Shown: positions 1 through 10,100, counted from the stretch's first letter. The stretch is 64,000 bases of DNA from Oscillospiraceae bacterium (GCA_910575815.1 CAJTFN010000005.1:18023-82022); one strand, 5' to 3'. Made by a program: numbers and translations. The notes: generated by a model not told the origin, from the sequence alone.

Positions 1-1926
1 GTAATAGGGGGAACGCAACCACCACCACACAGCAGCGCTGTTCGCACTGTGATTATAAGCTACCTTAGCGTTTCCACTCTTATAGTAGTCATACTGAAGC
101 TGGTAGTTTTGCTCTGCTGAGTTTGCGTAATTTCTGGTTCCAAAAACCTCGAACTCAGACAAAAGGAACAGGTAATCCGTTGTCGCAGTCACATAGCTTG
201 CTGTGTTAGAGCCGCCGCCAGTATTATCGGTATACTTCGTCACTGACTTCATAACTGCTCTCAAATCGGCAGGAAGCGCCGCCATCAGGCTGTTCGCCAA
301 GGGGCTGGTCGGACTATTGCTGTTGCCCAACAGCGTCTTGCGCATCGCGCTGTTGTTCCATCCCCCGCTGTTGGTGCGGGAGGTATTCATGTGGAAATAT
401 CCAGCGGAAGTTTGCTCGTTGTTGTATTTGCTGTCGCAAAGTGCCACATCTTTCCCACTAATTTTTCCGATTTGGAAGTGGATACGATTTGTTCCCTCCT
501 TGGCACTATTGTGATTAAAGCCCAAAATAAAAACATCAACGGAGAGGTTAGAGAAAGTATAATTCCCCGCCTTACCATTGAGCTTAATGGTTTTGGTATC
601 ACCAACATTCCAATAGCTTGCTGCAAGACCAGCATCAGACACTTGCTTGATTTGCTCCCATGTATAGGTGTTCAGCTTATTCCCTTTTGCGGGCATAAAC
701 TGAGCTGTCACTTCAACCGTTTTATTAGCAGGAGCAGTATAATTGCTTCCCGCTGCAACCTTGATGGTAATAGTTGCTGATCCGGTGGTCTGATTCACAT
801 GGTTAATGGTCACGATATTGCTGGATACGCTTACTGTTGCAACACTGGTATTGCTGGATGTAGCAGAGATTGCGCCATCACCAGGACGAGTCACAGTCAC
901 AGTGTCACTCAGCTTTGATGTGTTCAGGGTTACAGAACTCTTACTCAAAGTTAAGCTGCCAGCCGCCTTACCAATGCTCCACGATACAGTCTTAGCCGTT
1001 GTAGTACCGTCAGGCCACATATAGTCATCTTTCGGAGTAAAGGTGGCGTTGTAACTCGTGGCATTGGTGCCTGTGGTCACACCGCCCAGTGTAAGCTGTG
1101 CGGTGTTATAGTTACTCCAAGACGGGGACTGCGGTGTGTTCTCTTGGAATGTCAAACTACCACTTTGACTGGGGACATTCGCAATCGTCATCCTGTTCGC
1201 TACACCAGTTTTGCGATTAACGGCGTTAGTGTTGGCTTTGCCGTCTGTAGACATGGGGAATAGAGAGACATAGTAAGTCGTTCCATTCTTCAGCCCTGTC
1301 GCCACCAGCGGGGTACTTGAGTGGCCGTTGCGGGTTGTGCTGGTATGGGTATATGCGGCGTCAGGATCGGTGGGAGAGGCAGCATAGCTTCCCTCTTTCA
1401 CGACCACAATCGTGGACGCCCAGGTCGCACGGGTAACACCGTCAGTAACAACAGTAGCGGCAGGATCAGTCCACTTGATAGACAACTTCCCATTGCCCGC
1501 CGCTGCCAAAGTAATTCCAGATACATCACCGACCGCCACAGGGTTGGGCGTCGCACTAAACTCATCGTCGGCGCTATCTGTATATGCACTTGAAGTGGTG
1601 TACGGGAAAAACTTGTAGAAATACTCCACACCATCTGTCAAACCGCTATCACAGAAATAGCTGTTCTGATAAGCGTTTCTGGTCTTGCTGTCTAAAACGA
1701 CAGTACCGTCTCTGCGGCTCACCGGCGCACTACCCGCCTTGCGAACCAAAAGGGTTCCTCCCCAGCTTGCCAAAGGCGAACCGGCAACAACCAGATCGTC
1801 AGGATCTGTCCATTTAACATAGACCTTTCCCGCCGCTGTCAATGTCTGAATGCCCGAAACTGCGGCCAGAGCAAGACCGCCGCCGCTGCCGCCGCTGCCA
1901 GACGGGAAATTTCCAATAATAGGCAT
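1..1926 (-). CDS. Large tail-tip/adhesin-like protein with FN3-like, Ig-like and DUF6273-like domains (3' end outside window)
   Basis: The frame is open for 642 codons from ATG at 1926 to the left edge, so the C-terminus is missing. The start follows a GGAGGT site. A Gly/Ser-rich N-terminus (about residues 8-17) is followed by two repeats resembling fibronectin type III (about 20-110 and 115-215), each with a 'VKWTDP' or 'IKWTDP' strand. A Thr/Ser-rich Ig-like stretch (about 240-390) comes next. The last 240 residues resemble the DUF6273/WWLRSP domain; WWWLRSPYY is the last visible segment. Such domains sit on Firmicutes phage fibres and surface proteins, so host or glycan binding is likely but inferred. 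It is the most downstream gene of the tail operon seen here. Confidence 0.8.
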   Translation of the reverse strand, partial: MPIIGNFPSGSGGSGGGLALAAVSGIQTLTAAGKVYVKWTDPDDLVVAGSPLASWGGTLLVRKAGSAPVSRRDGTVVLDSKTRNAYQNSYFCDSGLTDGVEYFYKFFPYTTSSAYTDSADDEFSATPNPVAVGDVSGITLAAAGNGKLSIKWTDPAATVVTDGVTRATWASTIVVVKEGSYAASPTDPDAAYTHTSTTRNGHSSTPLVATGLKNGTTYYVSLFPMSTDGKANTNAVNRKTGVANRMTIANVPSQSGSLTFQENTPQSPSWSNYNTAQLTLGGVTTGTNATSYNATFTPKDDYMWPDGTTTAKTVSWSIGKAAGSLTLSKSSVTLNTSKLSDTVTVTRPGDGAISATSSNTSVATVSVSSNIVTINHVNQTTGSATITIKVAAGSNYTAPANKTVEVTAQFMPAKGNKLNTYTWEQIKQVSDAGLAASYWNVGDTKTIKLNGKAGNYTFSNLSVDVFILGFNHNSAKEGTNRIHFQIGKISGKDVALCDSKYNNEQTSAGYFHMNTSRTNSGGWNNSAMRKTLLGNSNSPTSPLANSLMAALPADLRAVMKSVTKYTDNTGGGSNTASYVTATTDYLFLLSEFEVFGTRNYANSAEQNYQLQYDYYKSGNAKVAYNHSANSAAVWWWLRSPYY

Positions 1927-1944
1927 AGTAACCTCCTTCTTTCT

Positions 1945-2349
1945 TTATCCCAAAAGAATGATGATGACTGGGATATCACAATAGGGCTTATCACCATTAG
2001 CAAAAATGGTTAGCGCACCATCAGTCTGGTCGCCAACCATCAGCTCTGCCATATAAACAGCATCAGTCTGTTCAAGTGTAAGATTTTGTCCAACACCAAT
2101 AATGCCGTTTGTATCAGGTGTAAGCCCCTCGATTTCCAAAGTCTGTGAATACTTTGAACCTGTCCAAACCCAATCGGAAGATGTTAATGAAGCCTGGAAT
2201 GACTGACTTTTGATTGCTTTTTCAGCCAAGACCTCATCAATCATCTCCATATTGGAATTGACCAGGCCGTTTAGTTTTTCCCGCCACTCTTTGAACTTGG
2301 CGGTATCATCTCCTTCGAGATAGAATCCATAGTTTTTTGTCGCGCTCAT
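1945..2349 (-). CDS. Small baseplate/fibre-module protein, paralogue A
   Basis: 134 residues, not recognised as a named family. The C-terminal half (about residues 68-134) matches the neighbour at 2367-2792 almost position by position: 'EIEGLT', 'NG-IG/VG', 'GDKP-YDIP' and a final hydrophobic I/L run. The N-terminal half differs and looks helical. The two genes are therefore a tandem duplication whose C-terminal beta-rich domain is conserved while the N-terminus diverged. It lies between tail-fibre genes, so a virion role is inferred from context. Start ATG at 2349 has a GGAGGAA site. Confidence 0.75.
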   Translation of the reverse strand: MSATKNYGFYLEGDDTAKFKEWREKLNGLVNSNMEMIDEVLAEKAIKSQSFQASLTSSDWVWTGSKYSQTLEIEGLTPDTNGIIGVGQNLTLEQTDAVYMAELMVGDQTDGALTIFANGDKPYCDIPVIIILLG

Positions 2350-2366
2350 ATTCCTTCCTCCTCTCG

Positions 2367-2792
2367 TTAATCGAGCAGGATAAGGGTAATCGGGATGTCG
2401 TATGTCGGTTTATCACCACCATACGCAACCGTAAAAGACCCATCGGCCTGGCCGCAGATATACAGCTCCGCACTTGCCACAGTCTCACGTTCCGCCGTTG
2501 AAATGTCTTGAGATAAACCGACTACACCATTTTGATTTGCAGTTAGCCCCTCAATCTCAACAATTTGACGATTGTTTTCCCATCTGGCAACGGTCAGTGT
2601 CGCATTGACTGAGCGACTAATTTCCCCAGAGATTCCGGGCAAATTTTCCACTTTATCGGACAAAGCGCCAATTTGTTGCGCCTGCTCTTCGATTGCATCA
2701 GCGGCGGTCTTAGCGACCTGACCGATCAAGGCGCTTTCCCGCAATCCAAACTGTTTCAAGTGCTCCAAATATGGAACCTTATTCACTGCCAC
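2367..2792 (-). CDS. Small baseplate/fibre-module protein, paralogue B
   Basis: 141 residues from GTG at 2792, chosen because a GGAGGTG site lies about 5 bases upstream; an upstream GTG at 2807 overlaps that site. Residues 15-60 look like a coiled coil (heptad-like 'QQIGALSDKVENL'). The last 70 residues are the same domain as in the gene at 1945-2349. Function unknown; the context is the tail-fibre module. It lies just downstream (in transcription) of a perfect 30-bp hairpin at 2822-2851. Confidence 0.75.
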   Translation of the reverse strand: MAVNKVPYLEHLKQFGLRESALIGQVAKTAADAIEEQAQQIGALSDKVENLPGISGEISRSVNATLTVARWENNRQIVEIEGLTANQNGVVGLSQDISTAERETVASAELYICGQADGSFTVAYGGDKPTYDIPITLILLD

Positions 2793-2821
2793 AAGATTCA
2801 CCTCCACCTATCCTAAATACA

Positions 2822-2851
2822 AAAGAGGAACGGCATATGCCGTTCCTCTTT
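2822..2851. terminator. Perfect 30-bp palindromic hairpin, bidirectional terminator
   Basis: AAAGAGGAACGGCAT is followed at once by its exact reverse complement, so the outer A and T runs give a U-tract on either strand. It separates the gene at 2871-3653 from the two paralogous genes downstream, so those may be expressed less or separately. Confidence 0.75.
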
Positions 2852-2870
2852 ATACAGCCATTATCTGAAA

Positions 2871-3653
2871 TTAGGCGCTAACCTCCGGAGTATCAGGAAC
2901 ACCGAAGATTTCATCCAGCATTTCCTTGACCTCAGCATCAGTGGCGATCTCCACCACGGTCACATCGGCACCGTCAACGCTGATTGCACCAGCGGTAGTG
3001 CTTGCTTCAACCTTAGAAAAATCAGTAGCAGACTTGCCGCTGTCGGTCAAATTGCCATTAGCATCCAGGCCGGCAAAGTTGCCAGCGATAGCGCTGCCGA
3101 CCTTATCAGCCTTGCCAGTGATATCAACCACATCGGACTTAGGCACATACAGGCCATCGTCTTTCTTCACCAGGGCGTTGTTTGCCTCAGCGGAGATATT
3201 CACATCCACGCTGATCTCATAGCCGCTCACAGTCACGGTAGCAGTGCCATCACCAGCCTTGGCCTTATAGGTGTCCACCAGAGCGGCCATATTTAGGAAA
3301 GAGTAGGTAATCGCATCGCTCCCGCCCTTGACGGCCAAAACCATAACAGGCTTGCCCTCCAGATTAGGGTCGGTCGCCCCAGCATAAGTATCTGCATCAA
3401 AAGCAAACTCGCTCACAAACTGGGTCTTAGTCTGATCCAGGAACAGCTCTGTAGGGAAATCAAAGCTGAACGCAGGGGTGCCGCTCTTATCCTCGGTGGT
3501 GTACAGCTTGACGGTATTACCCGCCACCTCACCAGACTTAAACGACGTTGCAAGGCTGGCAATCTCTTCCTTAGTAGCAAAGTTTTCATTGATAGTGGTC
3601 GCCAAGGTCTTCAAATCCTGTAGTCTGGTCAGTTTCTTCACATCGTAACTCAT
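2871..3653 (-). CDS. Tail-fibre/baseplate-like protein with C-terminal TDAEV-EML motif
   Basis: 260 residues starting 'MSYDVKKLTRLQDLK', a start resembling small fibre proteins of Firmicutes prophages. The body is rich in Ala, Gly, Thr and Val with no signal peptide or membrane segment. Near the C-terminus 'TDAEVKEMLDEIFG' (about residues 240-253) recurs twice in the next gene (3706-4128). Start ATG at 3653 follows GGAGG. A virion fibre role is inferred from composition and position. Confidence 0.75.
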   Translation of the reverse strand: MSYDVKKLTRLQDLKTLATTINENFATKEEIASLATSFKSGEVAGNTVKLYTTEDKSGTPAFSFDFPTELFLDQTKTQFVSEFAFDADTYAGATDPNLEGKPVMVLAVKGGSDAITYSFLNMAALVDTYKAKAGDGTATVTVSGYEISVDVNISAEANNALVKKDDGLYVPKSDVVDITGKADKVGSAIAGNFAGLDANGNLTDSGKSATDFSKVEASTTAGAISVDGADVTVVEIATDAEVKEMLDEIFGVPDTPEVSA

Positions 3654-3705
3654 TGTCTTTTCCTCCTTGTTTTGTCATAGGTTTGTATTTTCTATCAGTT
3701 GACGG

Positions 3706-4128
3706 TCAACGACCGAAAACTTCTTTCAACATTTCTGCCACCTCCGCATCGGTGACAACCTGGTTTTCGTCTATGGTGCCATCTCCACTTTGTTCACCAA
3801 AGACTTCTCCAAGCATTTCATTGACTTCCTCGTCCGTTGTTACATCAGAGGGTTTAACACCGTCCCCATTTAGATCAACAGGATCTGGAACCTTGTCGGG
3901 CGCTTTCTCAATCGTGAATGAAAGAACTTTTTTATCGTCGATATGGGGCACATATACTGCACCATCCGCACCGACGATTCTGCCAAGATTTTTTACTCGC
4001 CCATTATCCAGAGTAACGACTAACTCTCCACTGTCGTTAATTTCTAAGGAAGCAATGCCAACGCCATCTTTACCGCCAGAGCCACTGCCTGCAATAAGCA
4101 AAGCGTCTCTTAAACTCAAATCTGCCAT
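3706..4128 (-). CDS. Small fibre-module protein with two TD-EV-EML repeats
   Basis: 140 residues. A Gly-rich segment ('GSGSGGKDGVG', about 14-24) precedes a short beta-rich part. The acidic C-terminal half holds two copies of T-D-x-E-V-x-E-M-L-x-E-V-F-G, one ending the protein. The same motif ends the neighbour at 2871-3653, suggesting a shared docking or trimerisation helix. 'DLNGDG' (about 91-96) resembles a Ca-binding loop. Function unknown. Confidence 0.7.
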   Translation of the reverse strand: MADLSLRDALLIAGSGSGGKDGVGIASLEINDSGELVVTLDNGRVKNLGRIVGADGAVYVPHIDDKKVLSFTIEKAPDKVPDPVDLNGDGVKPSDVTTDEEVNEMLGEVFGEQSGDGTIDENQVVTDAEVAEMLKEVFGR

Positions 4129-4143
4129 CGTCGCACCTCCTCC

Positions 4144-4434
4144 CTAAAACATATAGTAAATATTAACATTTACCGTTTCTAAAAATTCCAGCGATGTAAT
4201 ATCAATCTGGTTCATACCCAACTCAAAAACGCCAGTAAACAACGGGATTTCCTTCCCGTTAATTTTTACTACTGTACCGGCAGGACAGGAGATACCGAAC
4301 TTTTTCAGCACCATGTCCCCATATTTCAAAATGCTGTTCGGGTTATCCCTGATTTCGTTCTTTTTGAACGTCTCCAGCATATTGACGCCAGGTGTAACAG
4401 TTCCATTGAAGCTACCCAAATGCGCCTGAGACAT
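4144..4434 (-). CDS. Hypothetical baseplate-module protein
   Basis: 96 residues from ATG at 4434, chosen over an upstream in-frame start because GGAAGGAGG lies 7 bases before it. The protein is mostly beta with no Cys cluster or membrane segment. It ends in the aromatic 'NVNIYYMF'. It is tightly packed within the tail-fibre gene group. Unrecognised; a structural role is inferred from context only. Confidence 0.65.
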   Translation of the reverse strand: MSQAHLGSFNGTVTPGVNMLETFKKNEIRDNPNSILKYGDMVLKKFGISCPAGTVVKINGKEIPLFTGVFELGMNQIDITSLEFLETVNVNIYYMF

Positions 4435-4459
4435 ATTTGACCTCCTTCCATCCATCAAC

Positions 4460-5392
4460 TCATGTAAGCTCGACCCAATCAAGCTCGTTAAGTGTCATAT
4501 CGTCAATATCTCTTAACTCCAAATCATCAATTTCTCTAAGAAGTCGATATCGCTTTAGCCCAAAGTTTGCATCAGCAACATCAAGTGCCATACCGCAATC
4601 AGAAAGGTATAGCACTTTCACCAGCGTTCCTGTTGCACTCTCCATGAGCTGGATAATTGCCTCTGCTCTTTCAAACTTCTGAGAATTTGTCCCTTTCACA
4701 TTAGCACCAATAGCAAGACCGTTATACCATCTACCAAGTGAATGCCGTATTTCTGTGCCGACGACCATTGCCATAAGTTCAAATGCCGCACTCGCCTCAA
4801 TCGTTAGTTGGTAACAAAGACTTTGAAGAGTCGCGCCCATTTCCAGTGCCGTATCTGTTTCAATGTAATTCCGCTGATTGACTTCACGAATATCGGAATC
4901 AAGAAAGAAACCGCTGTCGGCTCTAATCAAACTTGTCTTTTTAGTTCCTATCACATCTGCATTAAGCAGTAATGCCAAATTCACTTTACCGGCAGACAAC
5001 GCCACCTGCGTATCAATGTCTCCAGCAGTTAGGATAAGTCCATTGTTGAACTCATTCATAACCAGTTCGATAGTCTCTACAGCTGGTGTATCAAAAACGA
5101 TTGGATCGTTTTGAATGTACAGGTTGTTATGCACCTCAATTTCTGCCGAAGCACCAAATGTCATCTCGATGCTCAACCGCTCTTTGCACAATTTTATCAT
5201 CTCATCAATATGTGCAGTAAGCAGTGATCCAGTTTGAACCGCCACAAATTTATAAAGCGAATAGCTTTCAAGCGCAGCATTCAAAATAAGGCGATCTGTC
5301 ACAGAGATACCGTCACGATATGGAATGGAGTAGATAAGCAAATCACATTCGATAATGTGCTTTTTCAAAAAAATATCAAACTCCTTTGACAT
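4460..5392 (-). CDS. Baseplate/tail structural protein with C-terminal 'DDMTL-ELD' repeat
   Basis: 310 residues. The N-terminal third is helical; the middle has alternating beta/loop segments. The last 30 residues carry an acidic repeat ('EIDDLELRDIDDMTLNELD') that I recognise from baseplate-region proteins of Clostridia phages, where it marks the C-terminus. No enzymatic motif is seen. The gene lies between fibre genes with a 24-bp gap upstream. Exact role unknown. Confidence 0.7.
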   Translation of the reverse strand: MSKEFDIFLKKHIIECDLLIYSIPYRDGISVTDRLILNAALESYSLYKFVAVQTGSLLTAHIDEMIKLCKERLSIEMTFGASAEIEVHNNLYIQNDPIVFDTPAVETIELVMNEFNNGLILTAGDIDTQVALSAGKVNLALLLNADVIGTKKTSLIRADSGFFLDSDIREVNQRNYIETDTALEMGATLQSLCYQLTIEASAAFELMAMVVGTEIRHSLGRWYNGLAIGANVKGTNSQKFERAEAIIQLMESATGTLVKVLYLSDCGMALDVADANFGLKRYRLLREIDDLELRDIDDMTLNELDWVELT

Positions 5393-5416
5393 AGATCTAC
5401 CCCACCTTTCTTTCTA

Positions 5417-5818
5417 TCACGTCGGGTTTTGCACAGACAGGTTCAGATATCCAGCCTTAATGGTCATAATAGTAGCCGCCTCCACAGAGCGAGGAGTTGA
5501 CAGTGCTCCATACTGAAGCAGATTTCCTCCATTCTGGGCGTCAAACACAACAAAATGTGTCACCGTACCCCAGCTTGCGGTACTTTCGTTAAAATCAATG
5601 TTTGCTTCGTTTGTAACAACACCAGAAGCAGGTTCACTCAGCATATCGAGCTTAACCCTCGCATAGCCAGCACTACCAACCGGCTCGGAAACATTCGTAC
5701 CGTTGAGATTGGGTGCAGTAGTGCTTAGGCCAATCCAGTATTCTGTAGGAATGGCCGGAGTTTCCTTCGTCCGATAAATATTACCGGCAGCAAGATTCAG
5801 AAAATATGTCGTAGTCAT
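5417..5818 (-). CDS. Phage tail-fibre-type protein
   Basis: 133 residues. The order 'FLNL-AGN', 'TPAIP-YWIGLSTT-P', 'GYARV', 'ASWGTVTHFVVFDA' and 'LLQYGAL' matches a common small tail-fibre/structural family of Firmicutes phages, typically about 130 residues. The copy appears full length. Start ATG at 5818 has GGAGG upstream. It should be a virion component of the tail tip. Confidence 0.8.
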   Translation of the reverse strand: MTTTYFLNLAAGNIYRTKETPAIPTEYWIGLSTTAPNLNGTNVSEPVGSAGYARVKLDMLSEPASGVVTNEANIDFNESTASWGTVTHFVVFDAQNGGNLLQYGALSTPRSVEAATIMTIKAGYLNLSVQNPT

Positions 5819-5867
5819 TTTGCATCCTCCTTGTTCTTTAATTTGTGTAACGCTATCAGATCATCTA

Positions 5868-6254
5868 CTATCGAATAAATGCTTGGTTAATATTTTTGAT
5901 AATATGAATCAGCCCATGATTGGGAATTTCAACTTCACCAGAAATATCACGGATGGTAATTTGGTAGATATACTTACCCGCAGGCAGATTCACCGTCTCA
6001 TCCGCCTCTAACGTAACACAAACCACATTGTTTACATCACCGTCTCTATTTGGATCTGGTCTAATCTCCATTTGCTTTGATAGGAGCGGCTTACCATTTT
6101 TATTTACAAAATTGATAATAGAAAAGTCCGCTACACAAGCGGACAAATCCTGTGGTTTCTTCGTTTTGAAAAAATAGCAATGAAAGATCAGATCCTGAGT
6201 CGATCCACCAACAAAATCAAATGCTGGTAGTGTATATGGGTTTGGAATGTGCAT
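5868..6254 (-). CDS. BppU-like baseplate upper protein (N-terminal domain type)
   Basis: 128 residues. The pattern of an N-terminal beta strand ('FDFVGGSTQDLIF'), 'LLSKQMEIRPDPNRDGDVNNVV' split by a loop, and 'LPAGKYIYQITIRDISG' is that of the BppU/DUF2479 N-terminal domain of lactococcal-type baseplates. The C-terminal receptor-binding part usual in BppU is absent, so this is a domain-only version. Assignment is by resemblance, not alignment. Confidence 0.65.
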   Translation of the reverse strand: MHIPNPYTLPAFDFVGGSTQDLIFHCYFFKTKKPQDLSACVADFSIINFVNKNGKPLLSKQMEIRPDPNRDGDVNNVVCVTLEADETVNLPAGKYIYQITIRDISGEVEIPNHGLIHIIKNINQAFIR

Positions 6255-6266
6255 ATCATCCCCTCC

Positions 6267-6464
6267 TTATTCTTCCGTTTTGCTTTGCTCCTCCTCCGAT
6301 GCGTTCTCTGCCTCAATATCCTTTTGAAGCTCTTGCACTAAAAAACGCAGTTCCTTCAAAGTATCGCCCATCATAATAGCACCATCACCACAGACTTGAA
6401 TCTGTGCCAAACAGTTATGAATATTTGCGATATGCTGTACGATTTCAATTTTTGTCATTTTCAT
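6267..6464 (-). CDS. Small hypothetical protein of the baseplate module
   Basis: 65 residues, all-helical in appearance, with an acidic tail ('EAENASEEEQSKTEE'). It sits 12 bp from the BppU-like gene with its own GGAGGG site. Similar small helical genes occur at this position in Firmicutes phages. Function unknown. Confidence 0.6.
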   Translation of the reverse strand: MKMTKIEIVQHIANIHNCLAQIQVCGDGAIMMGDTLKELRFLVQELQKDIEAENASEEEQSKTEE

Positions 6465-6472
6465 TACCCTCC

Positions 6473-7111
6473 TTAGTCGTTAAGCCAGTAATTCATGCAG
6501 CTTGTCAAAGTAGTAAAATACCAGCCGTACACGGTATCACCACGAAAAACAGTGTCAATTCCTGTTGAATAATGTAGTCCTATATTGTATCGAAGCGAAT
6601 TGAATTTTGTTGCGGTTAAAGTCCTACTTCCAGAACTCATCAATGTACCTGCATATGAAGCGAATCTGTTGTTCCAAGAAAGACCTTTGGCATCAAGGAT
6701 TTCTTTAACCTTATTCACCATATCGTTCCATACAAGATATGAAAAACCGCTTACTTTGCCCTTATTTCTAACGGCAGAGTAAGCGGCGCTTGTTTGCGAA
6801 GCTGAGGCGTCTCCATTCGATCTTGACCAAGACCATGGCTCAACCTTTATCTCTGGACTATCCGTGGTAAAGTATCTTGTGCCAATCCATGTTGTATCGT
6901 CCAATTTGACATTGCAAGCATAGTCGGTGCTTGGCTTCAAACCACTAAACGACCTGGAAAGCGAAGACGAAGTAGCAGTATATGTTCGGTCTACATAGAC
7001 TGTACTTCCAGGATCTATTCTTACATAAAACCGAACTTTTTGCCCACTTTTCAACCCAGACACTCGCATCGTAACAGTGGTGTCGGTGCAAGATACAGTA
7101 AATGAAGCCAA
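6473..7111 (-). CDS. FN3-like tail-tip protein
   Basis: 212 residues. The first ~85 residues form a fibronectin-III-like fold ('VTMRVSGLKSGQ', 'SFSGLKPSTDYACNV'). The C-terminal part (about 100-212) has alternating helices with conserved Trp/Tyr. It lies between the Tal-type gene and small baseplate genes, consistent with an exposed tail-tip protein. No catalytic motif seen. Confidence 0.65.
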   Translation of the reverse strand: MASFTVSCTDTTVTMRVSGLKSGQKVRFYVRIDPGSTVYVDRTYTATSSSLSRSFSGLKPSTDYACNVKLDDTTWIGTRYFTTDSPEIKVEPWSWSRSNGDASASQTSAAYSAVRNKGKVSGFSYLVWNDMVNKVKEILDAKGLSWNNRFASYAGTLMSSGSRTLTATKFNSLRYNIGLHYSTGIDTVFRGDTVYGWYFTTLTSCMNYWLND

Positions 7112-7125
7112 TTAACTCACCTGCC

Positions 7126-10100
7126 TTATCCGAATGTTGCCTCTAATGAGAGTCCTTCAATATGGGCGTTTTGGAAATTCAAATACCCAGAAAAAGTAGT
7201 TCGTGGAAAAGCCCAGTAAGCATATGCACCATCTGGACTCCAGAACTCAACTTCCGGCCCGAAGCCAGTGTCAATGTAAGAAATTGAAAGCATCTTGTAG
7301 AGATAGTTCCCAAAATAACCATACATACTGTATCCGCCAGTCCATTTACTATACCCAGCGGCATTTTTAGGTTTAACAATAAACTCATCTGCGTAAATCG
7401 TTGGGCTGTAGATCTCAGTTCCATTGATAAATGTTCCGTTGTTGAACTCACCATTAGCAATTTTTCTTGCCAGTTTTTCAGCGTCAGAAGCATCTCTTGC
7501 GGCGGCTGCAGCATCCTCAGCGGCATCAGCAGCGGCATCATATGCGCCGTTAATTGTGTTTTGCAAGCTATAATTTAGATTGCTCCACTTAATTGCACCA
7601 TTACTCAATGTCAGATTTCCAGTCATACTAACATTGCCAGCAGAATCCACCTTAAATTTCGGGTTAGATTTATTCGGAACATAAATAGCTGGGCCGATAA
7701 TTTCTGCACCAGCAAGAGCTGTCAACGACCCACTGAGCTTTGCAGCGCTCAATGTTCCGCTGAAATCACCGTTCTTAGCGTGAAAATCACCGTTTTTCTT
7801 AACCCAAAACGGAGCGATAGAAGGATTACTTGCGCCCGCCCACAAAGCGTATTCTGAGTAATAGCTTGTTCCTCCGTTGATAGCTACACGTGTATTGCCT
7901 GACCCAGAATAAAGGTAGCTGTCAGCAATCGTAAATCCGCCAATCGTACCGCTCTTGGCGATCAGTTTTCCACGGAAGTAGGCATTGCCAGTATTTACAT
8001 CCAAATAGAAGTTCGCATTTGCCGGCATTCCCTCAGAGTCATAGGTAATACTGCCGGCCTTGTCCAGAAATTCAGGTGTCACAGTAGTACCATTTGTATT
8101 GAACAGGAGCTTTGTACCAGCCACAATACCATAATCGGGATCTACGATGATAAGTCCGTTGTTGCTCTGCAAAACAATCCGTGAATTATACAGCCATGCT
8201 CCGGTGCTATCCACTTGAAACATCATGGTGCCAGTCACGTTTCCATTTTCGTCAATCAACGGATTTTGAAGTACAAGGTTATTGCCGATAATCAGCTTAC
8301 CAGCAATTAGTTCCGCGTTAACACCCCACTGCACTCCGGTTTCGGGAGACGCAAAGCGTCCAATCGCCAATTTTGCTGTTTTCCAGCCGTCATCTGTCAT
8401 GGCAATCATATTGTCGATGATCCGCATCTGATATTTGGAATCACCACCAACATGAATGCCTGAACCGTTAAAGACAACCGTTTGGTTTTTCGCTGAAAGC
8501 ACTGCGTCAACAGCACCTTTTTGCAAATCGTTCATAAAAATGTCGATCTCGGTTGCTTTGTCAGCAGTACGGTTATAGATATACTTGCTGGCGTCAAAAC
8601 TTCGGCTTGAACGAGTGGAGTTTCTGATATCCTCTGTCCAACTCTCCGCCCCATTCCGCAAACGGTAGCGGTTAGAAAACACCAGCTTGAACTCATTGAT
8701 TTTCTCAAAGTTCAGCTCAAAACCGATAATCTTTGGCTTAACCAATCCCTCACTGCCCAATTCTAAATAGACCGCCTTGCCAAGTTCCAGCCTATTTTTG
8801 AACGGTTCAAATTTCTCGTGGTAAAGGAAATTGGCGCTATCTACGCTAAACTCATACACAGGCCATGCGTAATCGGAAAGAACATCCGTACCAAAGTCGT
8901 ATAGCTCCATTGCAACAGAATATTGTTGAAACTCACTCACATTTACTGTAAAATATGAATCAGCATTGCTTGTACTGAAGCTCAGTCTTGTTCCTTTATA
9001 TTCTGTAATTCCTTGCTCCGTCCTCACAGAAATATCACTGGAAAACCGTGATAACCTGCCAGCGATGGTCAAAAGTCCACTGCTAAATTTCCGATTGTTG
9101 TAGTTCGTATTTCCCAGATAGGCCGTCAATACATAGCTGCTGTCACCCTTTACATCCAAAGTGCCCCGCACGATTTCAGCGGAGACACCAGCGTTTCCAA
9201 CCGTAACAGTACCGCCGGCCAAAGTGTACATTGTTTTTGCAAACTGGCTCAGTTCCACTCGTGCGATATTTGAAGCATTTATGGACACAGTGCCGCTTAC
9301 CTTAGAAATTGCACCTGCCGCAGAAGTGTCCACATCCGTAGCAACAAATGTTTCCTCCTCTACGGTGCTTTCAATAAAATACTGGTTGAGGATTTTCTGT
9401 TCCTCCTGTGTGAAGTATGATGAAAATTCCAATCGTCCAGTAAGCCGTTTGATATCATTCATGTAGCTGTCAATTTCAACTTGTAGAGAGTTGATTTTGG
9501 CCTGTTGTGTGTCGATCTCATTCTGTTTTGCGGCAATCTGAGAATTGATACGATCCAAGTTTGCCTGTTGTGTTTGCTGTCCTCTTGCAGTGGTTTCTAG
9601 GGAAAACGCCTGAATAGTTACACTTTGCTGTGCTACCAGACTCTCCATCTCACCGTTCAATTCTACAAGATCGGACTCGGCCATCAATTTCTGTGCTGTC
9701 AAAGAAGCCCGTGACGCAGCCAGCCCAGTATAATACTGCTGGTTCTCCGCAATTTCCAGCTGCCATCCCCGCACGCGGTCTGCCAATGTGGTATTGCTGT
9801 TCCCTACTTTGATGTCCAGATCCCCATTATAGAGAAAATAGCTCAAGTCCACAAGGTAGTCTGTCCCTGTGGGGTTTACATCCCGCACCGACAGACCATC
9901 CGAACCATAGAGATGTAGCTTTGTTACCATCTCCTCTGGGATTTCCTCAACACTAACTGCATCGACCAGATTGTTATAATTCAAATAGATGGGTAGGGTT
10001 TCCGGATTTTCGTTGGCATCATATACATTGATACTCTTATCGTACACATCAAACACAATGACACAGCGATACTTTTCCATGGCGTCTTCGTAACAAAAAC

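Noticed and set aside
1..1926. Diversity-generating retroelement target
   Set aside because: No reverse transcriptase, template repeat or adenine-biased variable repeat is visible in the window; only the host-binding type of domain is.
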